A DNA stretch of 30,788 nucleotides from Clostridia bacterium (GTDB lineage: Bacteria; Bacillota_A; Clostridia; Oscillospirales; Acutalibacteraceae), in contig JAFYUD010000109.1 in NCBI GenBank assembly GCA_017549665.1, positions 1 to 30,788 on the forward strand, given 5' to 3'. This document shows positions 15,193 to 22,864 of this stretch, in pieces. Position numbers and translations under genes: made by a program. Every line of letters begins with the position of its first letter. Position 1 is the stretch's first letter. The notes under the pieces are model-generated. The model saw only the letters and a list, made by a program, of their open reading frames with translations, did not search any database and was not told the origin of the DNA.

Positions 15193-16135
15193 ATTTCTGT
15201 AATGATGTTACGACTGCATAAGCCTGAAGAAACTGTGAATCCTCGTTAAGGTCATCCGTCTCCTTCAGTAATTTACAAGCGTAATCAGGTGTGACACCTG
15301 TGCCGTCAAATGAATTGCCTGAGTAGGGAAGTAGCTTTGCAACTGTGAGGATAACTGCACCACCGTCATTAAGCTCGAAAACCTTCTGATATGTGCCGTT
15401 GCCTGCAGTTGTTTTTCCGGTTATTGTACCTTTTCCGAAATCCCTGATATCACACGCAAGCAATTCGCCTGCACCACAGGTCTTTTCGTTTACGATAACT
15501 GAAACGGGAATATTGACAGAATCAGAGTCGGCAGAGAATATTTCGATATTCTTTCCGTCTCTGTCAACTGCTGTAGCGATTGACTGAGTGCCTTCTGTTG
15601 CAAGAGGTACAATCATGTCAATAATTTCCGCCGCTGCCTTGATATTGATGCTGTCAGTATTTCTGACATCAATTATCAGTGATGAAACAGAGTTGTTCTT
15701 CAGTGTGTCATAAGCATTTCTGAATTCATCGGGAGTGCTGTTGATGAAGTCTGAAATTTTTATATAACCTGAATTGCCGAAAAGGGAATAAGATACGGAA
15801 ACTGCTTTTGTGTCTTCATTTTTTATTCCGTCAATACGGTTTTTGTAGTCGGTATATTCTGCGGGGGAGAGAAGTCTGTTGACCCCCTCAAGACCTGCAA
15901 TATAGCCTTTTGCAATTCCGTCGTTGACCGATTCTTCTTCAGCTGCACCGTAGTAGTTATTTCTGACTATATTGTCAATCTCTGCAAGAGAGCCGTACAT
16001 CTGCTCTCGCTGCGGAATATCTGAAACAAGATCACTGTAAATGTTCATAGTAACGGCTGTTGTTACAAGTACCGTTGCGATTATCGTAAGAATGGTCAGA
16101 GTAACAGTCAGCCCTACTGAAATTTTCTTGTGCAT
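15191..16135 (-). CDS. S41 (C-terminal processing) peptidase homologue, catalytically degenerate
   Basis: This 314-residue protein has one N-terminal membrane segment (about 8-30) and an S41-like extracellular part: GYIKISDFINSTPDEF (123-138), SLIIDVRNTD (152-161) and VIVNEKTCGAGELLACDIRDFG (213-234) before TTAGNGTYQ. In active CtpA/CtpB the last two regions read like GSASASEI and YGKG, with catalytic Ser and Lys 25 residues apart. Here the matching positions are Gly221 and Asn246, again 25 apart, so both catalytic residues are lost. The PDZ domain usual between the helical start and the S41 core is also missing, and the NPGG turn is TDSI. It is the last gene of the ftsEX operon, nine bases after the M23 gene, and may act as a binding or scaffold protein. 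Confidence 0.8.
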   Translation of the reverse strand: MHKKISVGLTVTLTILTIIATVLVTTAVTMNIYSDLVSDIPQREQMYGSLAEIDNIVRNNYYGAAEEESVNDGIAKGYIAGLEGVNRLLSPAEYTDYKNRIDGIKNEDTKAVSVSYSLFGNSGYIKISDFINSTPDEFRNAYDTLKNNSVSSLIIDVRNTDSINIKAAAEIIDMIVPLATEGTQSIATAVDRDGKNIEIFSADSDSVNIPVSVIVNEKTCGAGELLACDIRDFGKGTITGKTTAGNGTYQKVFELNDGGAVILTVAKLLPYSGNSFDGTGVTPDYACKLLKETDDLNEDSQFLQAYAVVTSLQK

Positions 16136-16144
16136 AGTTTACTC

Positions 16145-17449
16145 CTATACGGAAATGTAAGCGGAAGGATTTACTCGTGAACCGTTTACACGTACTTCGA
16201 AGTGAAGGTGAGGTCCTGTTGAGTTACCTGTGCTTCCTACATAACCGATAGTCTGTCCCTTTGAAACTGACTGACCTGAGCCTACAGAAAGTGAGCTGCA
16301 GTGTGCGTAGAGTGTTGAAAGACCGTTGCCGTGGTCGATAACTACATAGTTACCGTAGCTCCAGTGGTATGCTGCTGTAACAACACGTCCGCTTTCAGCT
16401 GCTGAAATTGCCTTTCCGTAGCTGCCGCCCGAAACACACAAGTCAAGAGCGCCGTGGTAAGAACCGTCAGAATTTCTGTAGAAGGGAGAGCTGATATAGG
16501 TTCCGCCGTACTGAAGAGGACAGATAAGACCTGAAGAGTTTGCAAGTGTACCTGAACCTGATGAAGCATTCTGCTGAATCAACTTTTCAATCTCTCTGTC
16601 AAACTGCTCGATTGCATTCTTGTACTCGGAAATCATAGCCTTGTATTCAGCGCTTTCATTATTGAGTGACTCAAGATAGTTACTGTTTTCGTTAACTTTC
16701 TCAAGAATTATAGCCTGATTTGCTTCAACCTTGGCCTGATTGTCTTCGACAGCAGTCTGAAGTGTTTCGATTTCAAGGATTTTTGCATCAATTTCACTCT
16801 GGATTTTAACGATGTTTTCCTTTTCGATATTGACCTGCTTAAGAACTTCGTCAATAGCTGCAATATCTGCATTGATGCCGTCGATAAGTCCCTGCTCGAA
16901 ATCAGTCATGCTGCTGAGGAACTGTGTTCTTGTAAGATAATCTGAGAAATCCTCAGAACAGAGAAGTACTTCAAGAGCAGAAGTTTCACCGTTGATGAAG
17001 TTTGCTCTGATAACCTCTTTGAGTTCGTCGTACTTTTCTTCTATCTGAGCTTCTTTCTCAGCAATCTGAGCGTTGTAATCATCGATTTTTACATTAAGCT
17101 CTTCAATCTGCTTTGTAAGCTCTTCATTCTGAGCTGTGTATTCGTCGATTTTTGCCTGATATTCGTCAATCTGAGCCTGATAAGCATCAATCTGCTCCTG
17201 ATACATAGCAACCTGGCTGTCAAGCTCCTGAATATAGGCTTTTACTTCATTGATGTCACCCTTGAGTGCATCAATTTTTTCCTGTGCAGCATCAATTTTT
17301 TCTTCGTATTGCTCGATTTTGTCTTTATACTCGTCGATTTTACTGTTCTCTGCAGATGCTGACATCTGATAAGAAAAGATTGCTGTAAAAAGCAGTACAA
17401 GTGTCAGCACCAATGACAATATTTTCTTTTTAGTTGAAAACTTAGTCAT
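16145..17449 (-). CDS. Coiled-coil M23 peptidoglycan hydrolase (CwlO/PcsB/EnvC type)
   Basis: This 434-residue secreted protein has a signal peptide (LSLVLTLVLLFTAIFSYQMSASA), a long coiled coil of Glu/Gln/Ile heptads (about 35-290), a short Ser/Gly linker and a C-terminal M23 endopeptidase domain (about 315-434). Zinc ligands are present: HGALD (HxxxD) and HLHFEVR (HxH), so it should be active. Hydrolases of this build are held inactive by their coiled coil and switched on by FtsEX, which is encoded immediately upstream. I choose ATG 17449 rather than 17467 because AAGGTGG precedes it; this start overlaps the ftsX stop by eight bases. Predicted role: cutting cross-linking peptides during septation or elongation. 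Confidence 0.93.
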   Translation of the reverse strand: MTKFSTKKKILSLVLTLVLLFTAIFSYQMSASAENSKIDEYKDKIEQYEEKIDAAQEKIDALKGDINEVKAYIQELDSQVAMYQEQIDAYQAQIDEYQAKIDEYTAQNEELTKQIEELNVKIDDYNAQIAEKEAQIEEKYDELKEVIRANFINGETSALEVLLCSEDFSDYLTRTQFLSSMTDFEQGLIDGINADIAAIDEVLKQVNIEKENIVKIQSEIDAKILEIETLQTAVEDNQAKVEANQAIILEKVNENSNYLESLNNESAEYKAMISEYKNAIEQFDREIEKLIQQNASSGSGTLANSSGLICPLQYGGTYISSPFYRNSDGSYHGALDLCVSGGSYGKAISAAESGRVVTAAYHWSYGNYVVIDHGNGLSTLYAHCSSLSVGSGQSVSKGQTIGYVGSTGNSTGPHLHFEVRVNGSRVNPSAYISV

Positions 17450-18380
17450 TTGCAACCACCTTTCCATGCTCTTTAAGATACTTTCCTAATGAAATCAATG
17501 AACCTAATGCGCCTGTTACAATACCTGTGACAAGGAATGTAACAATAAGCTGTATTGCGCAGTCAGCAAAGGGTACGATTGTGTTTCCGAGGATGGAGAA
17601 CATTTCTGCAAGCACCTTTTCTGCTGCAAAATAAAGACCGAATATGAATCCGTATGAAACGAGTGCGGAAATAACACCGATAAGAATACCTTCAACAAGG
17701 AAAGGCCAGCGGATAAACCAGTTTGTAGCGCCGACAGCCTTCATGATGCTGATTTCAAGGCTTCTTGAGAACATTGTGATTCTGACAGTGTTTGCAATGA
17801 TAAACAGAGAAACCAGAAGAAGAATCACAACAACAGTGATGCTTATAAGTCCGACAGAATCCTGAAGTGTTGCGATTTTTGCCGCAAGAGTACCGTTTTC
17901 ACGGACATGAAGGACATTGTCAAAGCTTGAAATAATATTAACAGTATCACTGAATCTGTCCATGTCACTGACGGTGACCTTGAATGCATTCGGAAGAATG
18001 CTGCTATCGATACCGTCAAGCATGCTTGCTGAATTACCCATTGAATACATAACAGAATCGAAAGATTCATCTCGTGAAACGAATACACATTCTTTTACAT
18101 TTTCAACGCTTGTAATCTGTGTTTCAAGTGTTTTTTCCTGCTCGGGAGTAGCTTCGTCCTGAATAAATACCATGACTACATTCTGCTCACCGACCTTGTC
18201 AATAACAGACTGGATGTTGGAATATAAGAGGTACGCACCACCGATGAGTATCATACATGAAAGCATAACCGTGATTGATGCAATAGTCATGAGCTTATGC
18301 ACCTTTATATTACGGAAACCTTCCTTTGTAAGATAACGGAGATTGAAACGACCTCGGTTCAGCTTGTTTTTACGACTCAT
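17442..18380 (-). CDS. ftsX: FtsX, cell-division ABC-transporter-like membrane protein
   Basis: This 312-residue protein has the FtsX layout: a basic cytoplasmic start (MSRKNKLNRGRFNLRYL), TM1 (LMTIASITVMLSCMILIGG), a large extracellular loop with VFIQDEATPEQEKTLE and PNAFKVTVSD, then three more membrane segments in the C-terminal half (SITVVVILLLVSLFIIANTV; FLVEGILIGVISALVSYGF; a last one near AIQLIVTFLVTGIVTGALG). It transmits ATP-driven motion of FtsE to the outside hydrolase. ATG 18380 is preferred over upstream starts because GGAGGTGA precedes it. It overlaps ftsE by 11 bases and the M23 gene by eight. Confidence 0.95.
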   Translation of the reverse strand: MSRKNKLNRGRFNLRYLTKEGFRNIKVHKLMTIASITVMLSCMILIGGAYLLYSNIQSVIDKVGEQNVVMVFIQDEATPEQEKTLETQITSVENVKECVFVSRDESFDSVMYSMGNSASMLDGIDSSILPNAFKVTVSDMDRFSDTVNIISSFDNVLHVRENGTLAAKIATLQDSVGLISITVVVILLLVSLFIIANTVRITMFSRSLEISIMKAVGATNWFIRWPFLVEGILIGVISALVSYGFIFGLYFAAEKVLAEMFSILGNTIVPFADCAIQLIVTFLVTGIVTGALGSLISLGKYLKEHGKVVAND

Positions 18381-19482
18381 TTCCGTCACCTCCGTCTTCT
18401 GCATTGTCTTCCTGCACGTCAGCAGGTGCGGAATTTTCATCAGCAACAGCTTCTGTTTCTTCAGCCTTCTTTTTGCGTGCTTCGTTTGAAGCTGTGAATG
18501 CAGCAAGAATTGAATTTATTTCTTCGTCGTCAGATACGGAATATGCTGATGTCTTTTTCTTTTCAGCAACTGCTTCTTCGTGAGCAGCAGATATCTCTTC
18601 TGCGATATCCTTTACTTCCTGAGATACAGGTATGACTTCTTCCTGCTCGGGAGTGAATTCCTCTTCAGTTGCAGGAATGATATCCTCAAGAGAAACATCT
18701 TCCTGACCGTATGTTGTGATGAAGTTTTCAACATCCTTATACTGGTTGGGAGCATTGTAGAAACCGGCATCTGTTGACGGTGTTTCAGGATTTATAAGTG
18801 CGAGAATCTCATCCTTATCATAACCGTCAGCAATAACCTGACCTTCTTTAAGAACAACAATTCTGTGGTCATACTGCTGAACGAGATTGTGAGCATGTGT
18901 AACCATGACAATTGTTGTGCCGTTAGCTTTGTTGAGATGGTTCAGCAGATCCATGATTTCAACAGACATAGCGGGGTCGATATTACCTGTAGGCTCGTCT
19001 GCGATGATAAGATCTGCGTTGTTTACAAGCGCTCTTGCGATAGCAACACGCTGCTGTTCACCGCCGGAAAGCTCTTTGGGCAGTGAATTTGTTTTTGAGA
19101 GAAGACCTACCATACCCAATGCATGGCTGACTCTTTTTCTTACTTCTCTTTCTTTTGTACCCGTAACTCTCAAAGCAAAAGCGACATTATCGTATACCTT
19201 CATATCGGGAATGAGTCTGAAATCCTGGAAGACTATACCCATTGTACGACGGAAGTATGGAATGTCACGCTTTTTCATTTTATTAAGATTGAAACCATTG
19301 ATATTGATGGTGCCTGAGGTCGGGATTTCCTCTCTCATTATAAGCTTGAGGAATGTACTTTTGCCGGCACCTGAAGCACCGACAACAAATACAAATTCAC
19401 CTTGCTTGATTGAGAGATTCACATTTTTGAGAGCTTCAAATTCTTTGTTATAAGTCTTTGATACTCCGTTGAATTCTACCAT
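18370..19482 (-). CDS. ftsE: FtsE, cell-division ATPase, with a long acidic C-terminal tail
   Basis: The first 230 residues are a complete FtsE: Walker A GASGAGKST (35-43), Q-loop FQDFRLIP (85-92), signature LSGGEQQR (138-145), Walker B LIIADEP (158-164) and H-loop His196. FtsE is normally about 228 residues. Here a further 140 residues follow, rich in Glu, Ala, Asp and Pro, with no membrane segment, for example DVSLEDIIPATEEEFTPEQE and ADVQEDNAEDGGDG; a short predicted helix lies at DDEEINSILAAFTASNEARKKK. The tail ends in frame across the ftsX ribosome site, so it is truly part of this gene. It could be a docking region for division proteins; function unknown. Confidence 0.95.
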   Translation of the reverse strand: MVEFNGVSKTYNKEFEALKNVNLSIKQGEFVFVVGASGAGKSTFLKLIMREEIPTSGTININGFNLNKMKKRDIPYFRRTMGIVFQDFRLIPDMKVYDNVAFALRVTGTKEREVRKRVSHALGMVGLLSKTNSLPKELSGGEQQRVAIARALVNNADLIIADEPTGNIDPAMSVEIMDLLNHLNKANGTTIVMVTHAHNLVQQYDHRIVVLKEGQVIADGYDKDEILALINPETPSTDAGFYNAPNQYKDVENFITTYGQEDVSLEDIIPATEEEFTPEQEEVIPVSQEVKDIAEEISAAHEEAVAEKKKTSAYSVSDDEEINSILAAFTASNEARKKKAEETEAVADENSAPADVQEDNAEDGGDGNES

Positions 19483-19511
19483 AAAGGATCCCTCTTGATT
19501 CGAGATGCAAG

Positions 19512-19535
19512 GGTGAAGTACCTTAGTACTTCACC
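19512..19535 (-). other. Perfect hairpin spanning the stop codon of the PucR-like gene
   Basis: Ten-base perfect arms (19512-19521 and 19526-19535) around a four-base loop contain the regulator's last codons, with its stop mostly in the loop. No T run follows on the minus strand, so it is a weak terminator at best. It may be a stabilising or processing hairpin that sets different levels for the regulator and for ftsEX. Confidence 0.6.
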
Positions 19536-20611
19536 GGATTAGCATCGAGATATTTTTTAACCATTAGCGCTACTTTGAATACGATAGCATCGTCAAATTC
19601 ACGCAGGTCAAGACCTGTAAGCTTTCTGATCTTCTCAAGTCTGTAAACAAGAGTATTTCTGTGAACAAAAAGCTTTCTGGATGTTTCAGAAACGTTAAGG
19701 TTGTTTTCGAAGAATTTCTGGATTGTGAAAAGTGTTTCGTGGTCAAGACTTTCAATAGAGCCTCTCTTGAAAACCTCCTTGAGGAACATGTCGCAGAGAG
19801 TTGTGGGAAGCTGATAGATAAGTCTTGCGATACCGAGATTCTCGTAGCTGACGATAGTCTTTTCTGTGTCAAATACTTTGCCGACTTCAAGAGCAACCTG
19901 AGCTTCCTTGAATGAACGTGCAAGGTCCTTGATGCTTGATACAGCAGTACCGATACCTACGAGTGTATGTGTATAGTATTCAGAGCCGAGTGAATCTGCG
20001 ATTGAACGTGCAAGCTTCTCAAGGTCTCTTGATTCTATGTTAGCTTTTACTTCCTTGACAAGAGCGATGTCTGTCTCGTTGATGTTTACAACGAAATCCT
20101 TTGTCTTGTCGGGGAAGAGATTTTGGATAACGTCAAAGATTGAAACTTCACCGGGCTCAGTGATTCTGATGAGAAGCACTGCACGTGTAGTGTCGTTGTT
20201 GAAGTGAAGCTCTCTTGCCTTGATGCTGATGTCGCCGGGGAGGATATTGTCCAGCATAACATTCTTGATAAAGTTACCTCTGTCGTACTTTTCGTCATAG
20301 TACTGCTTGATGTTGCTGACAGCTACTGCAAGTACACCCACATATTTTTTTGCATTTTCATCTGCGCCGTCTACGAAGATAGCATATTCGGGGCGGATAG
20401 GGGAGCCGAAGCTTTTGAATGACATATCGTTAGCAACGGTTACTTCTGAGCCTGCAAATACTTTCTCACCCACGGAAGAATCAAGCACTTCACCGATTCT
20501 GCTCAGCTCGCTGCAAGCGATGACTGTTCCTGTTTCATCGATTACACCGATGGGACAATCAACTGAATCCTTCATCTGGTGGATAACACTCTGAAATAAT
20601 CTGTTTGACAT
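19523..20611 (-). CDS. PucR/CdaR-family transcriptional regulator, first gene of the ftsEX operon
   Basis: This 362-residue protein begins with a ligand-sensing part (about 1-115, MSNRLFQSVIHQMKDSVDCPIGVIDETG and GEKVFAGSEVTV) like the sugar-diacid recognition domain. A middle GGDEF-like CdaR region (about 130-270, RAVLLIRITEPGEVSIFDVI, LVGIGTAVSSIKDLARSFKEAQVALEVG) follows, and then a C-terminal PucR-type helix-turn-helix (about 300-355, FFENNLNVSETSRKLFVHRN, TLVYRLEKIRKLTGLDL). Such proteins activate catabolic genes in response to small acids or other signals. Here no catabolic gene is adjacent; ftsE starts 40 bases downstream on the same strand. An AGGAGG site precedes ATG 20611. It may sense cell-wall or metabolic state and control division hydrolases; this is inference. 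Confidence 0.85.
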   Translation of the reverse strand: MSNRLFQSVIHQMKDSVDCPIGVIDETGTVIACSELSRIGEVLDSSVGEKVFAGSEVTVANDMSFKSFGSPIRPEYAIFVDGADENAKKYVGVLAVAVSNIKQYYDEKYDRGNFIKNVMLDNILPGDISIKARELHFNNDTTRAVLLIRITEPGEVSIFDVIQNLFPDKTKDFVVNINETDIALVKEVKANIESRDLEKLARSIADSLGSEYYTHTLVGIGTAVSSIKDLARSFKEAQVALEVGKVFDTEKTIVSYENLGIARLIYQLPTTLCDMFLKEVFKRGSIESLDHETLFTIQKFFENNLNVSETSRKLFVHRNTLVYRLEKIRKLTGLDLREFDDAIVFKVALMVKKYLDANPVKY

Positions 20612-21126
20612 ATAAACATCCTCCTGTATTTTCTTTCTTACAATTTTTAAAAATCCTGTCCAAACAATATTTTATGCAATATCACTATTGCCTTACTATA
20701 CATTTTACACATTTTTCATCGTATTGCAAGAGTTATTAATAAAAAAATCATAAAAAATCGAGAAAAACAGATGTTTAGTGCTAAAAAAGAAAAATAAACT
20801 ATTGATATTGACCAATATTTTGGGATTGTTTTTGACAAATTGACAGTTGTATATTTTAACGAATAAAAACACGGACTGAAATTCACAGAGTTAACAGTTA
20901 ATTTTATGTGTCAGAAAAGTATACAACATGCATAAATTGTTGACCTGATTATTTAACAACATGTTAATAAACTTATCAAATTCTGAAAATAATTCAGTGA
21001 TATAATAAAACTGTAAAATCTGATGTCAAAAATGAGGGTGAGTCCGATGAACCTTGTCTGATAACTGAGAATCTGAATTTTCTTAACTGTAATATTGAGA
21101 ATTTTACGAATCGTTTTTTTTCAGAG
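20612..21126. other. Long AT-rich divergent intergenic region
   Basis: This 515-base gap separates the PucR-like gene (minus) from a membrane-protein gene (plus). It is very AT-rich. I see a TATAGT (20700-20695, minus) that may serve the regulator but lacks a good -35, two TTGACA hexamers (20832-20837 and 20840-20845), and small dyads such as TTAAC-AACAT-GTTAA at 20953-20967. No coding frame of note, tRNA or known riboswitch was recognised. Confidence 0.5.
20998..21006 (+). promoter_or_regulatory. Extended -10 promoter for the small membrane protein
   Basis: TGATATAAT is a perfect -10 with the TGn extension; no clear -35 lies at the right distance. Transcription from about 21013 would give a leader of some 120 bases. 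The leader includes a GAGGGTGAG site before a four-codon frame (ATG 21048 to a TGA-TAA double stop), and a T8 run just before the real ribosome site. Confidence 0.5.
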
Positions 21127-21135
21127 GTGAACGCA

Positions 21136-21552
21136 ATGATTAAAAAGAATGTTAATTATATTTTTACTTCACTGCTGATTATAGCCGCACTTTTCTGTAC
21201 ATTTTTCTTTGTCACAGACACCGGACTTATAGAAACAAGCTTTTTGTCGTATCATGTGACAAGGACATTTGCGATAGCGGCTTCGGAAATACTGCTTACA
21301 GCATGTCTCATAGTGATGTGTATACGATCAAAGGCGGCAGTTAAGCAGAAGCCTTATTCACTGGCTGTTTTTCCTGCGGAAATTGTCAGATTGATTGTTG
21401 TTACATCAGTCTGGAATTGGTTTGACCGTGGTACGGCAGACGGAATGGTGAAATTCAGGCTTGTTATGAGTGCAGCTTTTGTAATCTGGCTTGCGTGTAT
21501 TATTGTATTTCTTTACACTGTTCTTAAAAAAACAAATAAGCAGAAAGAATAA
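21136..21552 (+). CDS. Small four-helix membrane protein, function unknown
   Basis: This 138-residue protein I do not recognise. It has a basic start (MIKKNVN) and four likely membrane helices at about 8-28, 42-63, 75-95 and 105-128, and a basic tail (KKTNKQKE). No enzymatic motif is visible; WNWFDRG in the third loop is the most distinctive string. I start it at ATG 21136, not GTG 21127, because GAGGTGA lies five bases before the ATG and itself covers the GTG. It is monocistronic, ends at a strong terminator, and is the only plus-strand gene in the right half of the window. Confidence 0.75.
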   Translation: MIKKNVNYIFTSLLIIAALFCTFFFVTDTGLIETSFLSYHVTRTFAIAASEILLTACLIVMCIRSKAAVKQKPYSLAVFPAEIVRLIVVTSVWNWFDRGTADGMVKFRLVMSAAFVIWLACIIVFLYTVLKKTNKQKE

Positions 21553-21570
21553 TTGTCTGACATATTATAT

Positions 21571-21599
21571 ATCCCGTGCTTATCGGCACGGGATTTTTT
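21571..21599 (+). terminator. Terminator of the membrane-protein gene, overlapping the end of rsuA
   Basis: Nine-base arms (21571-21579 and 21586-21594) are followed by a T6 run. The right half of the stem is also the coding sequence for the last residues of the convergent pseudouridine synthase, whose stop is in the loop. Confidence 0.9.
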
Positions 21600-22308
21600 C
21601 TTGTACAAGTAATAATTCTTCCGCTGTAATTTCACGGCATTCACCGGGCTGAAGCGCTTCGTCAAGGTCAAGCATGCCCATTTTTATTCTCTTAAGAGAG
21701 AGAAGCACGGCATTGCTTGCGCCGATCATTCTTTTGATTTCGTGATATTTACCTTCGTGAAGAATAATTTTATAAACGGGGGTGTCATCATTTTCATAAA
21801 GCTCAATCTGTGCAGGCATGAAAACATCCTCACCGCTTGTCATACCGCTGCGGATGCTTTCAAGATAAGTTTCTTCAATTATAACATCAGTCTTTGCAAG
21901 ATATGTTTTTTCAATATGGTGCTTAGGGGCAAGGATGTTGTGCGCAAAATCACCGTCGTCGGTAATAAGCACAAAGCCTGTTGTATCCTTGTCCAGTCTG
22001 CCTGCAGGAAACAGACCGGGGCGCATAAGCTCCTCGGGTACAATATCCACAACAGTCTTTTCCTTCGGGTCACGGCTTGCGCTGACGATCCCCGAGGGCT
22101 TGTTCATCATGATATAAACATGCTCCTTGTAAACAAACGGCTCACCGTTAAGCTCGATACTGTCGTTTTCAGTGTCAACCTTGAATGAAGTATTCTTCAC
22201 TACGGCTCCGTTTATTTTTACACATCCGCCTTTAATAAGCCTTGAAGCATCAGAGCGTGTCATCATGCTCTGTGATGATATGATTTTGTCAAGTCGTTCT
22301 TTTTTCAT
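21580..22308 (-). CDS. Pseudouridine synthase, RsuA family
   Basis: This 242-residue protein has an N-terminal S4 RNA-binding domain (MKKERLDKIISSQSMMTRSD and GGCVKINGAVV) and the RsuA/RluB-family catalytic segment GRLDKDTTG (103-111, with Asp106 as nucleophile), followed by KTYLAKTD and a GKYHEIKRMIGA motif. It isomerises a uridine in ribosomal RNA; 16S U516 (RsuA type) is more likely than the 23S sites for this length, but the target is not certain. Its ATG overlaps the stop of the DUF4830 gene by four bases. Confidence 0.9.
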   Translation of the reverse strand: MKKERLDKIISSQSMMTRSDASRLIKGGCVKINGAVVKNTSFKVDTENDSIELNGEPFVYKEHVYIMMNKPSGIVSASRDPKEKTVVDIVPEELMRPGLFPAGRLDKDTTGFVLITDDGDFAHNILAPKHHIEKTYLAKTDVIIEETYLESIRSGMTSGEDVFMPAQIELYENDDTPVYKIILHEGKYHEIKRMIGASNAVLLSLKRIKMGMLDLDEALQPGECREITAEELLLVQEKIPCR

Positions 22309-22805
22309 GTGGTAACATCCTTTGTGTTGTTGAAAAGTTCATGCATGAATCCGTCAATTTCAACTGAGCAGATATCTCCGCCGATGACCTTTCCGTTATA
22401 AACGAGTAAAGTAAGTCTTATTGAATCGGAATCCTCATATTCGGGATAATCTGTAACAGTGTAAGTCCATCTGCTGACAGTGCAGCCCTGATATTTTTTC
22501 AGGTCAAAGCCGCACTTTTTCTGTAATTCGTTGTACTGGTTGTAAACATCGTTGAATTCAGCGGGAATCATTACCTGAGTCACGCTGACGGGCTCGGGAT
22601 TCACATTTAATCCTGTCTGTGAAATGAAATTCAGTCTATCCTCGTTTGTTTCTGCTGTGTAATCAATATGATTTCCGGCGCTGACACTGTCATCGGTATC
22701 AGTCCCTGTATCACGTATGACAAACAGAACTGCAGCGGCAATAAGTACGGCAGCAACGAGAATAAAAAGCTTACCTTTTAACGATTTAAGGGATAATATA
22801 AACAT
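22305..22805 (-). CDS. DUF4830-like membrane-anchored protein
   Basis: This 166-residue protein starts with a membrane anchor (about 8-30, KGKLFILVAAVLIAAAVLFVI) followed by an extracytoplasmic domain: DRLNFISQTGLNVNPEPVSV, IPAEFNDVYNQYNELQKKCG, FDLKKYQGC, YTVTDYPEYEDSDSIRLTLL and VYNGKVIGGDICSVEIDGFM. This order matches what I know as DUF4830, common in Clostridia and of unknown function. I choose ATG 22805, with GAGGTG six bases upstream, over ATG 22820. That ribosome site lies in the stem of a hairpin (22810-22850). Confidence 0.75.
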   Translation of the reverse strand: MFILSLKSLKGKLFILVAAVLIAAAVLFVIRDTGTDTDDSVSAGNHIDYTAETNEDRLNFISQTGLNVNPEPVSVTQVMIPAEFNDVYNQYNELQKKCGFDLKKYQGCTVSRWTYTVTDYPEYEDSDSIRLTLLVYNGKVIGGDICSVEIDGFMHELFNNTKDVTT

Positions 22806-22809
22806 AACA

Positions 22810-22850
22810 GCACCTCGCATAAATACTCATAAAATAGATATGCAAGGTGC
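22810..22850 (-). promoter_or_regulatory. Hairpin covering the ribosome site of the DUF4830 gene
   Basis: Eleven-base arms (22810-22820 and 22840-22850, one G-U-compatible difference) with a 19-base loop lie between the coiled-coil gene and the DUF4830 gene. The downstream arm contains the GAGGTG ribosome site, so folding would hide it. No T run follows, so it is unlikely to be a simple terminator. Confidence 0.55.
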
Positions 22851-22864
22851 TTTAATTTAATTAC

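Noticed and set aside
18905..19453. 182-residue plus-strand frame opposite ftsE
   Set aside because: It is a mirror of the FtsE coding sequence with no ribosome site or recognisable motif.
21013..21125. Possible riboswitch or hammerhead-type ribozyme in the membrane-protein leader
   Set aside because: Strings such as CTGATG and GGTGAG occur, but the conserved core order and pairing of the classes I know are not met.
21742..22188. 148-residue plus-strand frame opposite the pseudouridine synthase
   Set aside because: Antisense shadow; Cys- and Phe-rich random-looking composition, no start signal.
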